From Nocardioides sp. CER19 (GTDB lineage Bacteria > Actinomycetota > Actinomycetes > Propionibacteriales > Nocardioidaceae), in assembly GCF_029846275.1 (NCBI RefSeq), contig NZ_JARVWS010000003.1, forward strand, positions 620,001 through 684,000: a stretch of DNA of 64,000 nucleotides. Reading direction: 5' to 3'. Position numbers and translations under genes: made by a program. Shown here one piece after another: positions 8,960-17,144 of the stretch. Positions within the stretch are counted from its first letter, which is position 1. Each line of letters begins with the position of its first letter. The notes beneath the pieces were generated by a model. It was given only the letters and a program-made list of their open reading frames with translations. It did not search any database and had not been told where the DNA came from.

Positions 8960-9463
8960 TCAGCCCATAAGACCAGCGAGCTTGCGACGCATCGCGGGCG
9001 GCCACGCTGCAGACCGGCCGGCGACCACCCAGACATAGGTCGTGACGACTCGGCAACAGAGCCTTTCCCCCACGGTGATGTCCATGGTGAGGCTAAGGCT
9101 TGAGCGCCCCAGAGCCTCGGCGCGAGCTGTCACGGCGACCTCGTCTCCCCAGCGGGCCGATGATGACCACTCAAGTCGGCTGGCTTTGACCATGGAGTCG
9201 CCGCCGTTCTCGTCGGGCCCTGTCCAGGGGAGCCCGACCGCGCTCCACCATCGGCTCGCCGCTTCGTCGGCCCAGACAAGGTAGTGCCCGTTGAACACGA
9301 CACCCTGCTGGTCGCACTCGACGAAGCGCACGGGCGCGCGCCATGTCTGCTCGAGGGTGGACAGAGAACCGGTGCCTTCGTCCGCCTGGACGCGGTCTGG
9401 TGCGGAGCCGTTGCCGGACGAATCGTGTCCTGGTGACGCTTCGGCTGGGTCTGGCACCGTCAT
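8960..9463 (-). CDS. Acyl-CoA thioesterase, hot-dog fold (4HBT/YbgC-like)
   Basis: A 167-residue protein. The first 40 residues are low-complexity and the rest is a hot-dog domain. The segment VRFVECDQQGVVFNGHYLVWADEA contains the Asp-Gln-x-Gly-Val-Val-x-Asn-x-Tyr pattern of 4-hydroxybenzoyl-CoA thioesterase-like enzymes, with the catalytic Asp replaced by the common FVECDQ variant. The ATG at 9463 overlaps the upstream oxidoreductase stop by four bases. In this operon it may hydrolyse a CoA thioester made after ring opening; this is inferred from context. Confidence 0.82.
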   Translation of the reverse strand: MTVPDPAEASPGHDSSGNGSAPDRVQADEGTGSLSTLEQTWRAPVRFVECDQQGVVFNGHYLVWADEAASRWWSAVGLPWTGPDENGGDSMVKASRLEWSSSARWGDEVAVTARAEALGRSSLSLTMDITVGERLCCRVVTTYVWVVAGRSAAWPPAMRRKLAGLMG

Positions 9464-10326
9464 CTGTGGTCGGCGATCTGGTGAAGCGCCAGGAGATCCA
9501 GTGCGCCGAGGCCCGCGTCCTGGGCGGCTCGCAAGCTTGCGGCGGCGGCCTTGATCTGGTGGCCCCGGATCCCCATGCGGTCGACGTGCTCGGCGATCTG
9601 TCGACTCGACATCACCCACGTGTCGATCGAGGCGTCGGAAGTGGTGTAGTCCGATGCCTCGATCTTGCGCACCGCATAGGAAATGAAGTTTTCGAGTGCG
9701 GCCGGCACTTGGCTGATCGTGTCCCACAGCACCGACAGGGGCAATCCCAGGGCCTGGCCGTAGGCGAGGGTTTCCAGGATTGCGCATTCGGCGGCGGTGA
9801 CGAGCGAGAGCGTGACGGTGTCGATGGAGTTGGCAAGACGCATTTGGTTGCCGAGGTAGAGCGAGCCGCCCGCCAAACCTCGGACGACGCTTTCCCATTG
9901 TTCCCAGACGCCGGGGTCGCCAGAGAAGTAGATGGCGGCGTCCTCGGTTCCGATGTCGTTGGGGAACGCAAGGATGGCGCCGTCGAGAAGTCGGACGTCG
10001 TGCCGCGTCGCCCAGTGCTCGACCCTGTCGGCGTCTTCCGGCTGGCCGGTGACCAGGTTGATGACGTCTCCTGAAAAGTCCGTCGAGGCGGCTTGGTCGA
10101 GAAGTTTGTTGACGGCGTCATAGGACTTGAAGACGAAGATGCTCAGCGGGCTGGCATTCATGGCTTCGACAGCACTCTGGGCGACGTTGGCGCCGTCGCC
10201 TCGAAGGGCGTCTGCCTTTGCCGCGGTCCGGTTCCAGACCGTGACCGAGTGGCCAGCGCGAAGAAGAGCCCGAGCGATCGCGGAACCCATCAGCCCCGCA
10301 CCGAGCACACTAACGGACGTGTTCAT
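9460..10326 (-). CDS. Imine-reductase-like NAD(P)-dependent oxidoreductase
   Basis: A 288-residue beta-hydroxyacid-dehydrogenase-fold protein. The N-terminal Rossmann motif GAGLMGSAIARALL is followed by VTVWNRTAAKAD, whose arginine suggests NADPH, and then by a KSYDAVNKLL segment typical of imine reductases and reductive aminases rather than 3-hydroxyisobutyrate dehydrogenase. The C-terminal half is the helical dimerisation domain. A GTG 12 bases upstream of the chosen ATG is possible, but its AAGGA box is too close. It is coupled to the thioesterase by an ATGA overlap. It may reduce a cyclic imine or form a secondary amine. Confidence 0.78.
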   Translation of the reverse strand: MNTSVSVLGAGLMGSAIARALLRAGHSVTVWNRTAAKADALRGDGANVAQSAVEAMNASPLSIFVFKSYDAVNKLLDQAASTDFSGDVINLVTGQPEDADRVEHWATRHDVRLLDGAILAFPNDIGTEDAAIYFSGDPGVWEQWESVVRGLAGGSLYLGNQMRLANSIDTVTLSLVTAAECAILETLAYGQALGLPLSVLWDTISQVPAALENFISYAVRKIEASDYTTSDASIDTWVMSSRQIAEHVDRMGIRGHQIKAAAASLRAAQDAGLGALDLLALHQIADHR

Positions 10327-10406
10327 GAGTTCACTCACTTCCTTTCGTGGGCGCCGGCGGCATGCAAACAGCCGTGCGTGCCTTTGGCTCTAGCAGGCGG
10401 ACGCCC

Positions 10407-11900
10407 TCAGGCGGTCGCTGTATAGATCTCCGGATCGAATTCTTCACACTGGTCGCGGAAACGATGCGCGAAGTCCGGCCACGACAGCGTCGCTCTGCCG
10501 TTTCGGGGGTCGAGGTACCAACTGCTGCACCCTCCGTGGAGGATGACGGTGCCTGCCGCGCGGCGATCCAGCTCCCGACCGAATGCCTCTTCTGCGCGCG
10601 TGCTGACTTCGAGCTCGGGCTGCCCATTGCTCAGCCACCATTCGAATGCGCCGAGAAAGTGGTCGATCTGCGTCTCGATCATGTAGATGAGCGAGTTGTG
10701 CCCCAGGCTGGTGCCGGGTCCGTTCAGGAGAAACAGGTTCGGAAACCCGGCGACGGAGATCGAGTCGTACGCCTGCATGCCGCCGTCGCCCCAGTGCTCG
10801 GCGAGCGACCTCCCTCCGCGGCCAAGGACGCGGTGTGACGACGGCAGGTCGTAAGTCTCAAACCCGGTCGCGAAGATGAGGGCGTCGACCTCGTAGGAAT
10901 TGCCGTGGGCACTGATCGCCCGGCTTCCCTCGATGCTGCTGAGCGCAGCGGTTTCGAGCCGCACGTGAGGCTGGGCCATGGCGGGGAAGTAGGCGTTTGA
11001 CGACAGGATCCGCTTGCAGCCGATCTCGTAGTCGGGTGTGAGCTTCGCGCGCAGCTCATCGTCCTCGATTTGGGCGGCGAGATGGCCAAGCGCCCGATCG
11101 CGAGCCTCTTGGAGGAAAGCTGGAAGAAGGCGCCGCGCCGCGAACGTGTAGTCGCCATACCAGAAGAGTCGTTCGCGCATCTCCGTCATGGCGCTCGGAT
11201 CGCGTCGGAACAGACGCCTGTCCGATTCAGAGAAGGGCCGGTCGAGTCGCGGATTGACGTAGGGCGCGCTGCGCTGGAAGACGACGAGTTCGTCGGCGAT
11301 CTTGGCGACCTCAGGAATGATCTGTATCGCTGAAGCGCCAGTGCCCACGACGCCAACCCGCTTGCCTGACAGGGATCTCGAGTGATCCCAGCCGGCGGAG
11401 TGGAATAGCGCCCCGGGAAAGTCCGCGAGCCCAGGCACAGGAGGGAACTTCGGGTCGGTCAAGTGGCCAGTCGCGGCGACGAGGATGTTCCCGGTGAAGT
11501 CGCCCTGGGTCGTGTGGATTCGCCATCGCGACTCGGTGTCGTCCCAGGTGGCCCGCAGCATGTCGGCGTCGAAGACAAGGTGGGGCAGCAGTCCTTCCTC
11601 CCGCGCGGCGCTGCGCAAGTAGTCCCAGATCTCCTCGCCGGGTGCGTACATGCGTGACCAGTCCGGGTTCGTCCGGAACGAGAACGAGTACAAGTGCGAC
11701 GGGATGTCGCAAGCCACGCCAGGGTAGGTGTTGTCGCGCCAGGCGCCTCCGACGTCGGTCGCCCGCTCGAGGATGACGAAGGACTTGTAGCCCGCGCGGC
11801 GCATCCGTATGCCGAGGCCGATGCCTGAAAACCCGGCGCCGACGATGACGACGTCGACGTTCTGGGGCATCGTGCTGGGGCGTTCTGGCGACTCGCTCAC
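10407..11900 (-). CDS. Baeyer-Villiger monooxygenase (flavin-dependent), first copy
   Basis: A 497-residue FAD/NADPH monooxygenase. The FAD motif GAGFSGIG lies at residues 21-28, the type I Baeyer-Villiger fingerprint F-x-G-x-x-x-H-x-x-x-W is present (FPGALFHSAGW), and a second Rossmann motif GTGASAIQ follows for NADPH. These enzymes insert oxygen next to a carbonyl, turning ketones into esters or lactones. The GTG start has GGAGGA 8-9 bases upstream. The operon continues into the imine-reductase-like and thioesterase genes, and an alpha/beta hydrolase that could open a lactone lies just upstream. N-hydroxylation is a less likely alternative. Confidence 0.9.
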   Translation of the reverse strand: MSESPERPSTMPQNVDVVIVGAGFSGIGLGIRMRRAGYKSFVILERATDVGGAWRDNTYPGVACDIPSHLYSFSFRTNPDWSRMYAPGEEIWDYLRSAAREEGLLPHLVFDADMLRATWDDTESRWRIHTTQGDFTGNILVAATGHLTDPKFPPVPGLADFPGALFHSAGWDHSRSLSGKRVGVVGTGASAIQIIPEVAKIADELVVFQRSAPYVNPRLDRPFSESDRRLFRRDPSAMTEMRERLFWYGDYTFAARRLLPAFLQEARDRALGHLAAQIEDDELRAKLTPDYEIGCKRILSSNAYFPAMAQPHVRLETAALSSIEGSRAISAHGNSYEVDALIFATGFETYDLPSSHRVLGRGGRSLAEHWGDGGMQAYDSISVAGFPNLFLLNGPGTSLGHNSLIYMIETQIDHFLGAFEWWLSNGQPELEVSTRAEEAFGRELDRRAAGTVILHGGCSSWYLDPRNGRATLSWPDFAHRFRDQCEEFDPEIYTATA

Positions 11901-11951
11901 GCTGGGAGTTCCTCCGTTTCGTGTGGCGGGTATGGACGCGGTCCGCTGTGA

Positions 11952-12830
11952 TCAGGGCATGCGGGACGGGATGATCTCGCCTGCCGGATATCGGTCCGGT
12001 GATCCGTTGAAATTCGTCAGGAGATGAACCAGTTCCGCTGGTCGCTCGGCGACCATGGCGTGTCCTGACGTCACCTCGGTGTACCGGGCGTCAGGGATGG
12101 CGCCGAACAGTGCCTTCGACTGGCGGCGCGGGGTCATCTGGTCGTCGGTGCCCGCGATGATCAGCGTCGGGCAGGCGATGGTCGGGGCCACCTCGGTGAG
12201 ATCGACGGTGCGGTTCATCTCCATCTGATGGCGAGTGGCATCGTCACTGGCGACGCTCGCGATCAGGGCGTCGAGCTCGGCTCGCGTGCGCCAGTTCAAG
12301 AACGGGTCGCTGAATGCGCAGAAGGCGAAGTATCGAGCCAGAGTGTCCTGTTGACCGCTGCGGTGAAGGTCGAGCCAGACCTGGTTTCGTAGCGCCTGGC
12401 CGGCCGTGGTCTTCAGCCACCCTGCCATCAGGACCAGTCGGTCAACCAGGTCGGCTCGCCTCGCCGCCACGGTGGCGGCGACGACCGCACCCAACGAGTA
12501 GCCGGCGAGGGATACTCGTCGATCCGGAAGGATCTCTTCGATGGCGCTGGCGACTTGGTCGGCGTAGGCGTGGGGCCCCATGTCGGCGGGTGCGGTGGTG
12601 TCGGTGTTGAGATCGACGGCGACGACACGTTGCGCGGTGGCGAGCATCGGGAAGAGGAACCGAAAGTGGCGCGCAGTCGTGCCTCCCGTGCCGTGGACCA
12701 GCACGATGGGCGCTCGGCCGGGCGTCTCCTCAAGTGAGTCGTAGTACTGGACGTCGACGCCGGCTGCTTTCACGGTGCCGCTGACGGCGGCTCCCAGTAG
12801 CGCTGCGTCGGGGTCGGCGGTGATCGTCAT
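11952..12830 (-). CDS. Alpha/beta-fold hydrolase
   Basis: A 292-residue hydrolase with the oxyanion motif VHGTGG, nucleophile elbow GYSLGA and a C-terminal His in SGHAMV, so the Ser-Asp-His triad is complete. The ATG at 12830 starts the conserved domain after about 25 residues; a longer upstream start lacks support and runs into a terminator hairpin. It precedes the first Baeyer-Villiger monooxygenase by 51 bases on the same strand, which suggests it cleaves the ester or lactone made by that enzyme. Esterase or lactonase are the likely activities. Confidence 0.85.
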   Translation of the reverse strand: MTITADPDAALLGAAVSGTVKAAGVDVQYYDSLEETPGRAPIVLVHGTGGTTARHFRFLFPMLATAQRVVAVDLNTDTTAPADMGPHAYADQVASAIEEILPDRRVSLAGYSLGAVVAATVAARRADLVDRLVLMAGWLKTTAGQALRNQVWLDLHRSGQQDTLARYFAFCAFSDPFLNWRTRAELDALIASVASDDATRHQMEMNRTVDLTEVAPTIACPTLIIAGTDDQMTPRRQSKALFGAIPDARYTEVTSGHAMVAERPAELVHLLTNFNGSPDRYPAGEIIPSRMP

Positions 12831-12903
12831 CGCACTCCAACTTCCGGTGGGCTTGAACGGATCCTGGTGTCGGGGCAGGTCGGCACTGAGTGCAGGCCGC
12901 ACC

Positions 12904-12932
12904 GTGCGGCGTACCGGAGTGGTACGCCGCAC
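12904..12932 (-). terminator. Perfect 12-bp hairpin after the luciferase-like gene
   Basis: Arms GTGCGGCGTACC (12904-12915) and GGTACGCCGCAC (12921-12932) are perfectly complementary around a 5-base loop. It lies 12 bases past the stop of the luciferase-like monooxygenase gene on the minus strand and before the alpha/beta hydrolase start, so it should terminate or attenuate transcription between the two. Confidence 0.7.
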
Positions 12933-12944
12933 AGTGCCTCGCCC

Positions 12945-14009
12945 TCAGTCGGTGCCGTACTCCTTGAGTGCCGGCATGACGACTGTGCCGAGAAGCTCAA
13001 GGTGGCGACGGAACGGCTCGGGGTCCGCGTGGAAGTCGTAGTTGTAGGTCAGCAGCGTGCCGAAGCCACCCGACTCCTCCTGCTCCTCCTTCAGCTGCGC
13101 GATGACGGTGTCGGGCGACCCGACGATCCAGCCGTGGTGGGCGAAGAACTCCGCGGTGATGTCGACGTCCTCGCCGATCATGTGCTTGAGGGCAGCGATG
13201 TTGCGCGGAATGACCCAGTTGTCCCAGGTCTCCTTGAGCGGCTGGGAGAGGGCGAGCTCGAGCGCCTGCTCGTCGGTGTCGGCCACCCACACGTCACGAA
13301 CGACTCGCCAGTCCTTGCGGGTCGGCGTCCGACCCGCGGCGAGCGCGCCTTCCTCGTAGACCTCCCAGTGCCCTTGCAGGTACTCAACGCTGAAGCAGAT
13401 GCTCATCGGGATGTCGCCGCGAGCGCCGCCGGCCCGCAGCGATGACGAGCGCGGCGAGAAGCCCACGAGCGCGGTGCGCGGACCACCGGGCGTCAGGGGG
13501 TGCCAGTGGCCGCCGAGCTTAGTGGACTCGTCGAGCGCGGGGATGTCGACCGAGTAGTGCTTCCCGTTGATCTTGAGGGGGCCATCCGCGTTCCAGATCG
13601 CCTTGATGAGCTCCGCGCCCTCCTGGAGCTTCTCGTGGTTCTCCTGGCCGATGTCGGTGCCGAACAGCTGTCCGTCGGTCTCGTAGCCTCCAGCACCGAA
13701 CCCGACCATCAGCCGGCCATTCGTCATGTGGTCCAGCGCCATGAGGCGGTACGCGAGGGCGACCGGGTTGTGGTACGGGATCAGGTTGGCGGCGGTCCCG
13801 AGACGCAAGTTGCGGGTCTCGCGGGCCGCGGCGGCGACGTGCAGCTCAGGGGAGGGCCATCGCTCGTAGCCGACGGTGTAGTGCTCGGAGAACCACGCCT
13901 CAGCGAAGCCGTATTCCTCGGCCCAACGCATGACCTGCATGTCCCACTCGAAGCCGACCTGCGGGGGTGTGTCCGGAAGCTGGTAGGCACAAAAGAGTCC
14001 GACGTCCAC
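12945..14009 (-). CDS. LLM-class flavin-dependent monooxygenase (LimB/luciferase-like)
   Basis: A 354-residue bacterial-luciferase-like protein with the N-terminal EEYGFAEAWFSEHY segment that lines the flavin pocket, then the LRLGTAANLIPYHNPVALA barrel strand typical of the family, including limonene monooxygenase LimB. It would use reduced flavin supplied by a separate reductase or F420. The GTG start is chosen because AGGAG lies 8 bases upstream. It is transcribed divergently from the second Baeyer-Villiger gene; the 247-base gap probably holds both promoters. Exact substrate unknown. Confidence 0.87.
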   Translation of the reverse strand: MDVGLFCAYQLPDTPPQVGFEWDMQVMRWAEEYGFAEAWFSEHYTVGYERWPSPELHVAAAARETRNLRLGTAANLIPYHNPVALAYRLMALDHMTNGRLMVGFGAGGYETDGQLFGTDIGQENHEKLQEGAELIKAIWNADGPLKINGKHYSVDIPALDESTKLGGHWHPLTPGGPRTALVGFSPRSSSLRAGGARGDIPMSICFSVEYLQGHWEVYEEGALAAGRTPTRKDWRVVRDVWVADTDEQALELALSQPLKETWDNWVIPRNIAALKHMIGEDVDITAEFFAHHGWIVGSPDTVIAQLKEEQEESGGFGTLLTYNYDFHADPEPFRRHLELLGTVVMPALKEYGTD

Positions 14010-14256
14010 GGGTACTACTCCTGTTCAGAGAAAAGACAGCACGGCTGTGTTGGATCGATCGTGCGGCCCCCGCCGCCCTTCCCCATTGATCCGCGACGCC
14101 ACCGCCTGGTCGTCGTGTGCCACAGGTCGTGACCGGTGGCGCTCGTGTGCAAGAGCATGGCCCGCGGCGTCAATCAGCGCTTGGGAGGCGCCGGGCACGC
14201 TGGCGACACAGCCGTACTCGTTAGGAGTCGGTCCACTCGCGACGCGGGAGATGCTG

Positions 14257-15774
14257 ATGTGCGCAGGCCTGCCCACCCGAGTTGACGTTCTCGTCGTCGG
14301 AGCCGGGCTTTCCGGCATCGGCGCCGCGGCCCGGCTAGCCCGCGAGTGCCCGGACCTCTCGGTCGCGATCCTCGAGTCGCGCGAACGATTGGGAGGCACG
14401 TGGGACCTCTTCCGCTACCCGGGTATCCGATCGGACTCCGACATCCCGACCCTTGCCTTCCCATTCCGTCCGTGGACCAAGGCGGTTTCGATCGCGGACG
14501 GTCCCAGCATCTTGAGTTACCTCGACGACACCGCCGACGAATACGGTCTGAAGGACAAGATCCACTTCGGATGCAAGGTCGTGCACGCGAGCTGGGACTC
14601 AGACCTGTCGCTGTGGACCGTTGAGGTCGTCGTCGAGCAAGGCGGTGGCCCGACAAAGCACATCTCCATGACCTGCTCGTTTCTGTACCTATGCACCGGC
14701 TACTACTCCTACGACAAGGGCTATGCACCGACCTTTCCGAACCAGGAAGCATTCACCGGCCCGCTCGTCCATCCGCAGGCCTGGCCCGAAGACCTCGATT
14801 ACGAGGGCAAGAGGGTCGCGGTCATTGGCAGCGGCGCTACTGCCATCACCCTCGTTCCAGCTCTGACAGAAAGGGCATCTCACGTCACGATGGTGCAACG
14901 CTCGCCGACGTATGTGATGAGCGTGCCCCGCCTTGAACGCTCGTGGAGCGTGCTCTCCCACGTCTTCGGCGAACGAGGCGCCGCGAAGGTGATCTTCTGG
15001 AAGAACGTTCTCGGCAGTCTCGCGTGGTATCAACTCAGCCGCCGTCGGCCGGCGATGGTCAAGTCGATCCTGGCCAAGGAAGCGCGCAACCTGCTACCCG
15101 CCGGCTATGACCTCCAGACCCACCTGACGCCGCACTACGACCCATGGGATCAGCGGCTGTGCGCCACACCAGACGGAGAACTGTTCGACGCGATCAGATC
15201 GGGTCAAGCATCAATCTCCACCGGTGTCATCAGTCGGTTCACCGAGTCAGGAATCGAACTAGAGGGTGGGGAGGAGATCGACGCCGATATCATCATCACG
15301 GCAACGGGTCTGAACATGCTCGCCCTCGGAGCGATCACCTTCGACCTCGACGGCGATCGAGTCGACGTAGGGTCGACCATCGCCTACAAAGGCATGATGC
15401 TCTGCGGCGTCCCGAATCTCGCTTGGACGCTCGGGTACACGAACGCGTCATGGACGCTGAAGGCCGATCTGGTCGCTACATACGTCTGCAGACTGTTAAA
15501 CCACATGTCCGAACACCACCTTCTCGCCGCCGAGCCAACCGCTCCAACCGGAGACCCCCAACTGGGATCTGTGTTCGATCTCAACGCGAACTATGTGCAC
15601 CGCGGGATCGCCGCGTTCCCCAAGCAGGCGTCGTTGGCGCCGTGGCGGCTGCACCACAATTACTTGGCCGATAGGCGAGTCCTCCGTCGAGGAGATCTCA
15701 CGGATCGGATGACCTTCGTTCGTGCCGCCTGGGACTCGAACGGTTCGCACGTTACGCCCCGCCTCCACGCATGA
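14257..15774 (+). CDS. Baeyer-Villiger-type flavin monooxygenase, second copy
   Basis: A 505-residue FAD monooxygenase with GAGLSGIG at residues 15-22, the F-x-G-x-x-x-H-x-x-x-W fingerprint (FTGPLVHPQAW) and a second nucleotide motif GSGATAIT. It belongs to the group that includes EtaA and related ketone monooxygenases rather than being a duplicate of the first copy. The ATG at 14257 has GGGAG 6 bases upstream; an ATG two codons earlier touches that box and is disfavoured. A lipase-like hydrolase follows 12 bases downstream, the usual partner for lactone or ester opening. Confidence 0.9.
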   Translation: MCAGLPTRVDVLVVGAGLSGIGAAARLARECPDLSVAILESRERLGGTWDLFRYPGIRSDSDIPTLAFPFRPWTKAVSIADGPSILSYLDDTADEYGLKDKIHFGCKVVHASWDSDLSLWTVEVVVEQGGGPTKHISMTCSFLYLCTGYYSYDKGYAPTFPNQEAFTGPLVHPQAWPEDLDYEGKRVAVIGSGATAITLVPALTERASHVTMVQRSPTYVMSVPRLERSWSVLSHVFGERGAAKVIFWKNVLGSLAWYQLSRRRPAMVKSILAKEARNLLPAGYDLQTHLTPHYDPWDQRLCATPDGELFDAIRSGQASISTGVISRFTESGIELEGGEEIDADIIITATGLNMLALGAITFDLDGDRVDVGSTIAYKGMMLCGVPNLAWTLGYTNASWTLKADLVATYVCRLLNHMSEHHLLAAEPTAPTGDPQLGSVFDLNANYVHRGIAAFPKQASLAPWRLHHNYLADRRVLRRGDLTDRMTFVRAAWDSNGSHVTPRLHA

Positions 15775-15786
15775 TCGAGGGACCAG

Positions 15787-16677
15787 ATGCCAACATCGCT
15801 GTCTTGGCAGGCGCGCATGACCACTGCCGCTCTGCGTTTAGTGCCGCCTGGCTACATCACCAACGCGTTCACCAAGCCCGCCCGTCGCAAGCCAGGTCCA
15901 CTCGTACCGAAGCGCGTCGCTAGCCGATTCGTCGTCGACGAATTCGTCGCCGGCCACGGGCGCGTCGCAACCGTCTCCCCGAGGCGGTCCGTCGGGCACT
16001 TCTTCTTTCTTCACGGCGGCGGATACACGATGCAGGACATGCACTGGGGGTTTCTTGGCCAGCTTCTCGAACAGCATTTCACCGTCTCACTGGTCGACTA
16101 TCCCCTCGCCCCCGAGTACACCGTCACGCAGACGGTGCCGATGGTGGTCGACGCCTGGTCCGAGGTGCTACGCAGGTCGGCAGGCGAAGCGATGACGGTG
16201 TTAGGAGACTCGGCCGGCGCAGGGCTGGCTCTGGTGCTCGCCCAAGAGTTGCTCTCCAGCGGAGTCCCGGCGCCCACTCGCACGGTTCTGCTATCGCCCT
16301 GGCTCAACTTGGTTCTCGATGACAAGGCAACGCTCGACCTCGCCGAGCGTGATCCGTTACTCAATCTAGACGCGTTGCACGGCGCCGCGCGGTTGTACGC
16401 CGGCGGGCGCGTTCTCTCAGAGCCCGCGCTGTCCCCGATCAATGGGCCGCTCGACGACCTCGGCGATCTTCTCGTGTTCTCTGGGACGCGGGACCTGCTT
16501 TTCCCTCAGGCCAGCGAACTGAGTCGCCGGGCCGCTGGGGCGTCCGGCACCAGCGTCGACCTCCGGGTCATTCCGGGTTTGCTGCACGACTGGGCGCTTA
16601 TCCCATATCTCCCCGAGACGAGGCGTTTGGCCACCGACGTCTGCGTATGGGCGCTTGGAGGGGCGCTGGCACGGTAG
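15787..16677 (+). CDS. HSL-family alpha/beta hydrolase (esterase/lactonase)
   Basis: A 296-residue hormone-sensitive-lipase family hydrolase with oxyanion motif HGGGYT (76-81), nucleophile motif GDSAGAG (Ser142), the acid in SGTRDLLFP and the base in LLHDWAL. The family includes the monoterpene epsilon-lactone hydrolase MlhB. It follows the second Baeyer-Villiger gene by 12 bases on the same strand, so it most likely hydrolyses that enzyme's product. Its stop codon lies inside the left arm of a terminator hairpin. Confidence 0.88.
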   Translation: MPTSLSWQARMTTAALRLVPPGYITNAFTKPARRKPGPLVPKRVASRFVVDEFVAGHGRVATVSPRRSVGHFFFLHGGGYTMQDMHWGFLGQLLEQHFTVSLVDYPLAPEYTVTQTVPMVVDAWSEVLRRSAGEAMTVLGDSAGAGLALVLAQELLSSGVPAPTRTVLLSPWLNLVLDDKATLDLAERDPLLNLDALHGAARLYAGGRVLSEPALSPINGPLDDLGDLLVFSGTRDLLFPQASELSRRAAGASGTSVDLRVIPGLLHDWALIPYLPETRRLATDVCVWALGGALAR

Positions 16678-16710
16678 CAATGCGTCGGCGCCGCGCTGCT
16701 ACCGTGCCAG
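16666..16710 (+). terminator. Bidirectional terminator between convergent genes
   Basis: A perfect 14-bp inverted repeat, arms 16666-16679 (CTGGCACGGTAGCA) and 16697-16710, with a 17-base loop. It spans the gap between the hydrolase stop (16675-16677, inside the left arm) and the RidA stop on the other strand (16713). It can serve both transcripts. Confidence 0.75.
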
Positions 16711-16712
16711 GA

Positions 16713-17117
16713 TCAGTTGGCGATCGCGACCCCGTCGATCTCGACAAGGGCCCCCGGCATTGCGAGAGCCTGTACGCCGAGAAGCACGGCGGCAGGCAGT
16801 CCGAGCCCCGTTCGCTCCATGGCTGCGCGGTATCCGCGGGCGATCGCGTCGTCGAATGCCTCGGTGTACTCGACGACGTAGATTCCGATCTTCGCAAGAT
16901 CGTCCATCGACGCTCCCGCTGCTGCTAGGGCCTCGGCGAGGTTCACGAAACACTGCTCGACTTGGATGGCCAGGTCGGCTTCTCCGACGAGGTTGCCTTC
17001 CTGATCGGCGGAGACTTGGCCAGCCAGGTGGATGATGCGGGATCCGGTGCCGATCACGGCGTAGGTATAGCCAGCCGGCGGGTGAAGACTCGGTGAGTTC
17101 ACGAACTCGAGTGCCAC
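16713..17117 (-). CDS. ridA: RidA family reactive-imine deaminase
   Basis: A 134-residue RidA/YjgF domain protein. RidA enzymes hydrolyse enamine and imine intermediates released by PLP and flavin enzymes to a carbonyl and ammonia. The IHLAGQVSADQEGN strand and the IGIYVVEYTEAFDDAI helix are family-typical. The C-terminal motif around MPGALVEIDGVAI occupies the region that carries the Arg and Glu in canonical RidA; the Arg is not obvious, so this may be a divergent Rid subfamily. It sits 27 bases downstream of a PuuB-like amine oxidase gene, consistent with clearing imine products. Confidence 0.85.
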   Translation of the reverse strand: MALEFVNSPSLHPPAGYTYAVIGTGSRIIHLAGQVSADQEGNLVGEADLAIQVEQCFVNLAEALAAAGASMDDLAKIGIYVVEYTEAFDDAIARGYRAAMERTGLGLPAAVLLGVQALAMPGALVEIDGVAIAN

Positions 17118-17144
17118 GTGGTTCTCTTTCTGTCGGAGCGGGAG

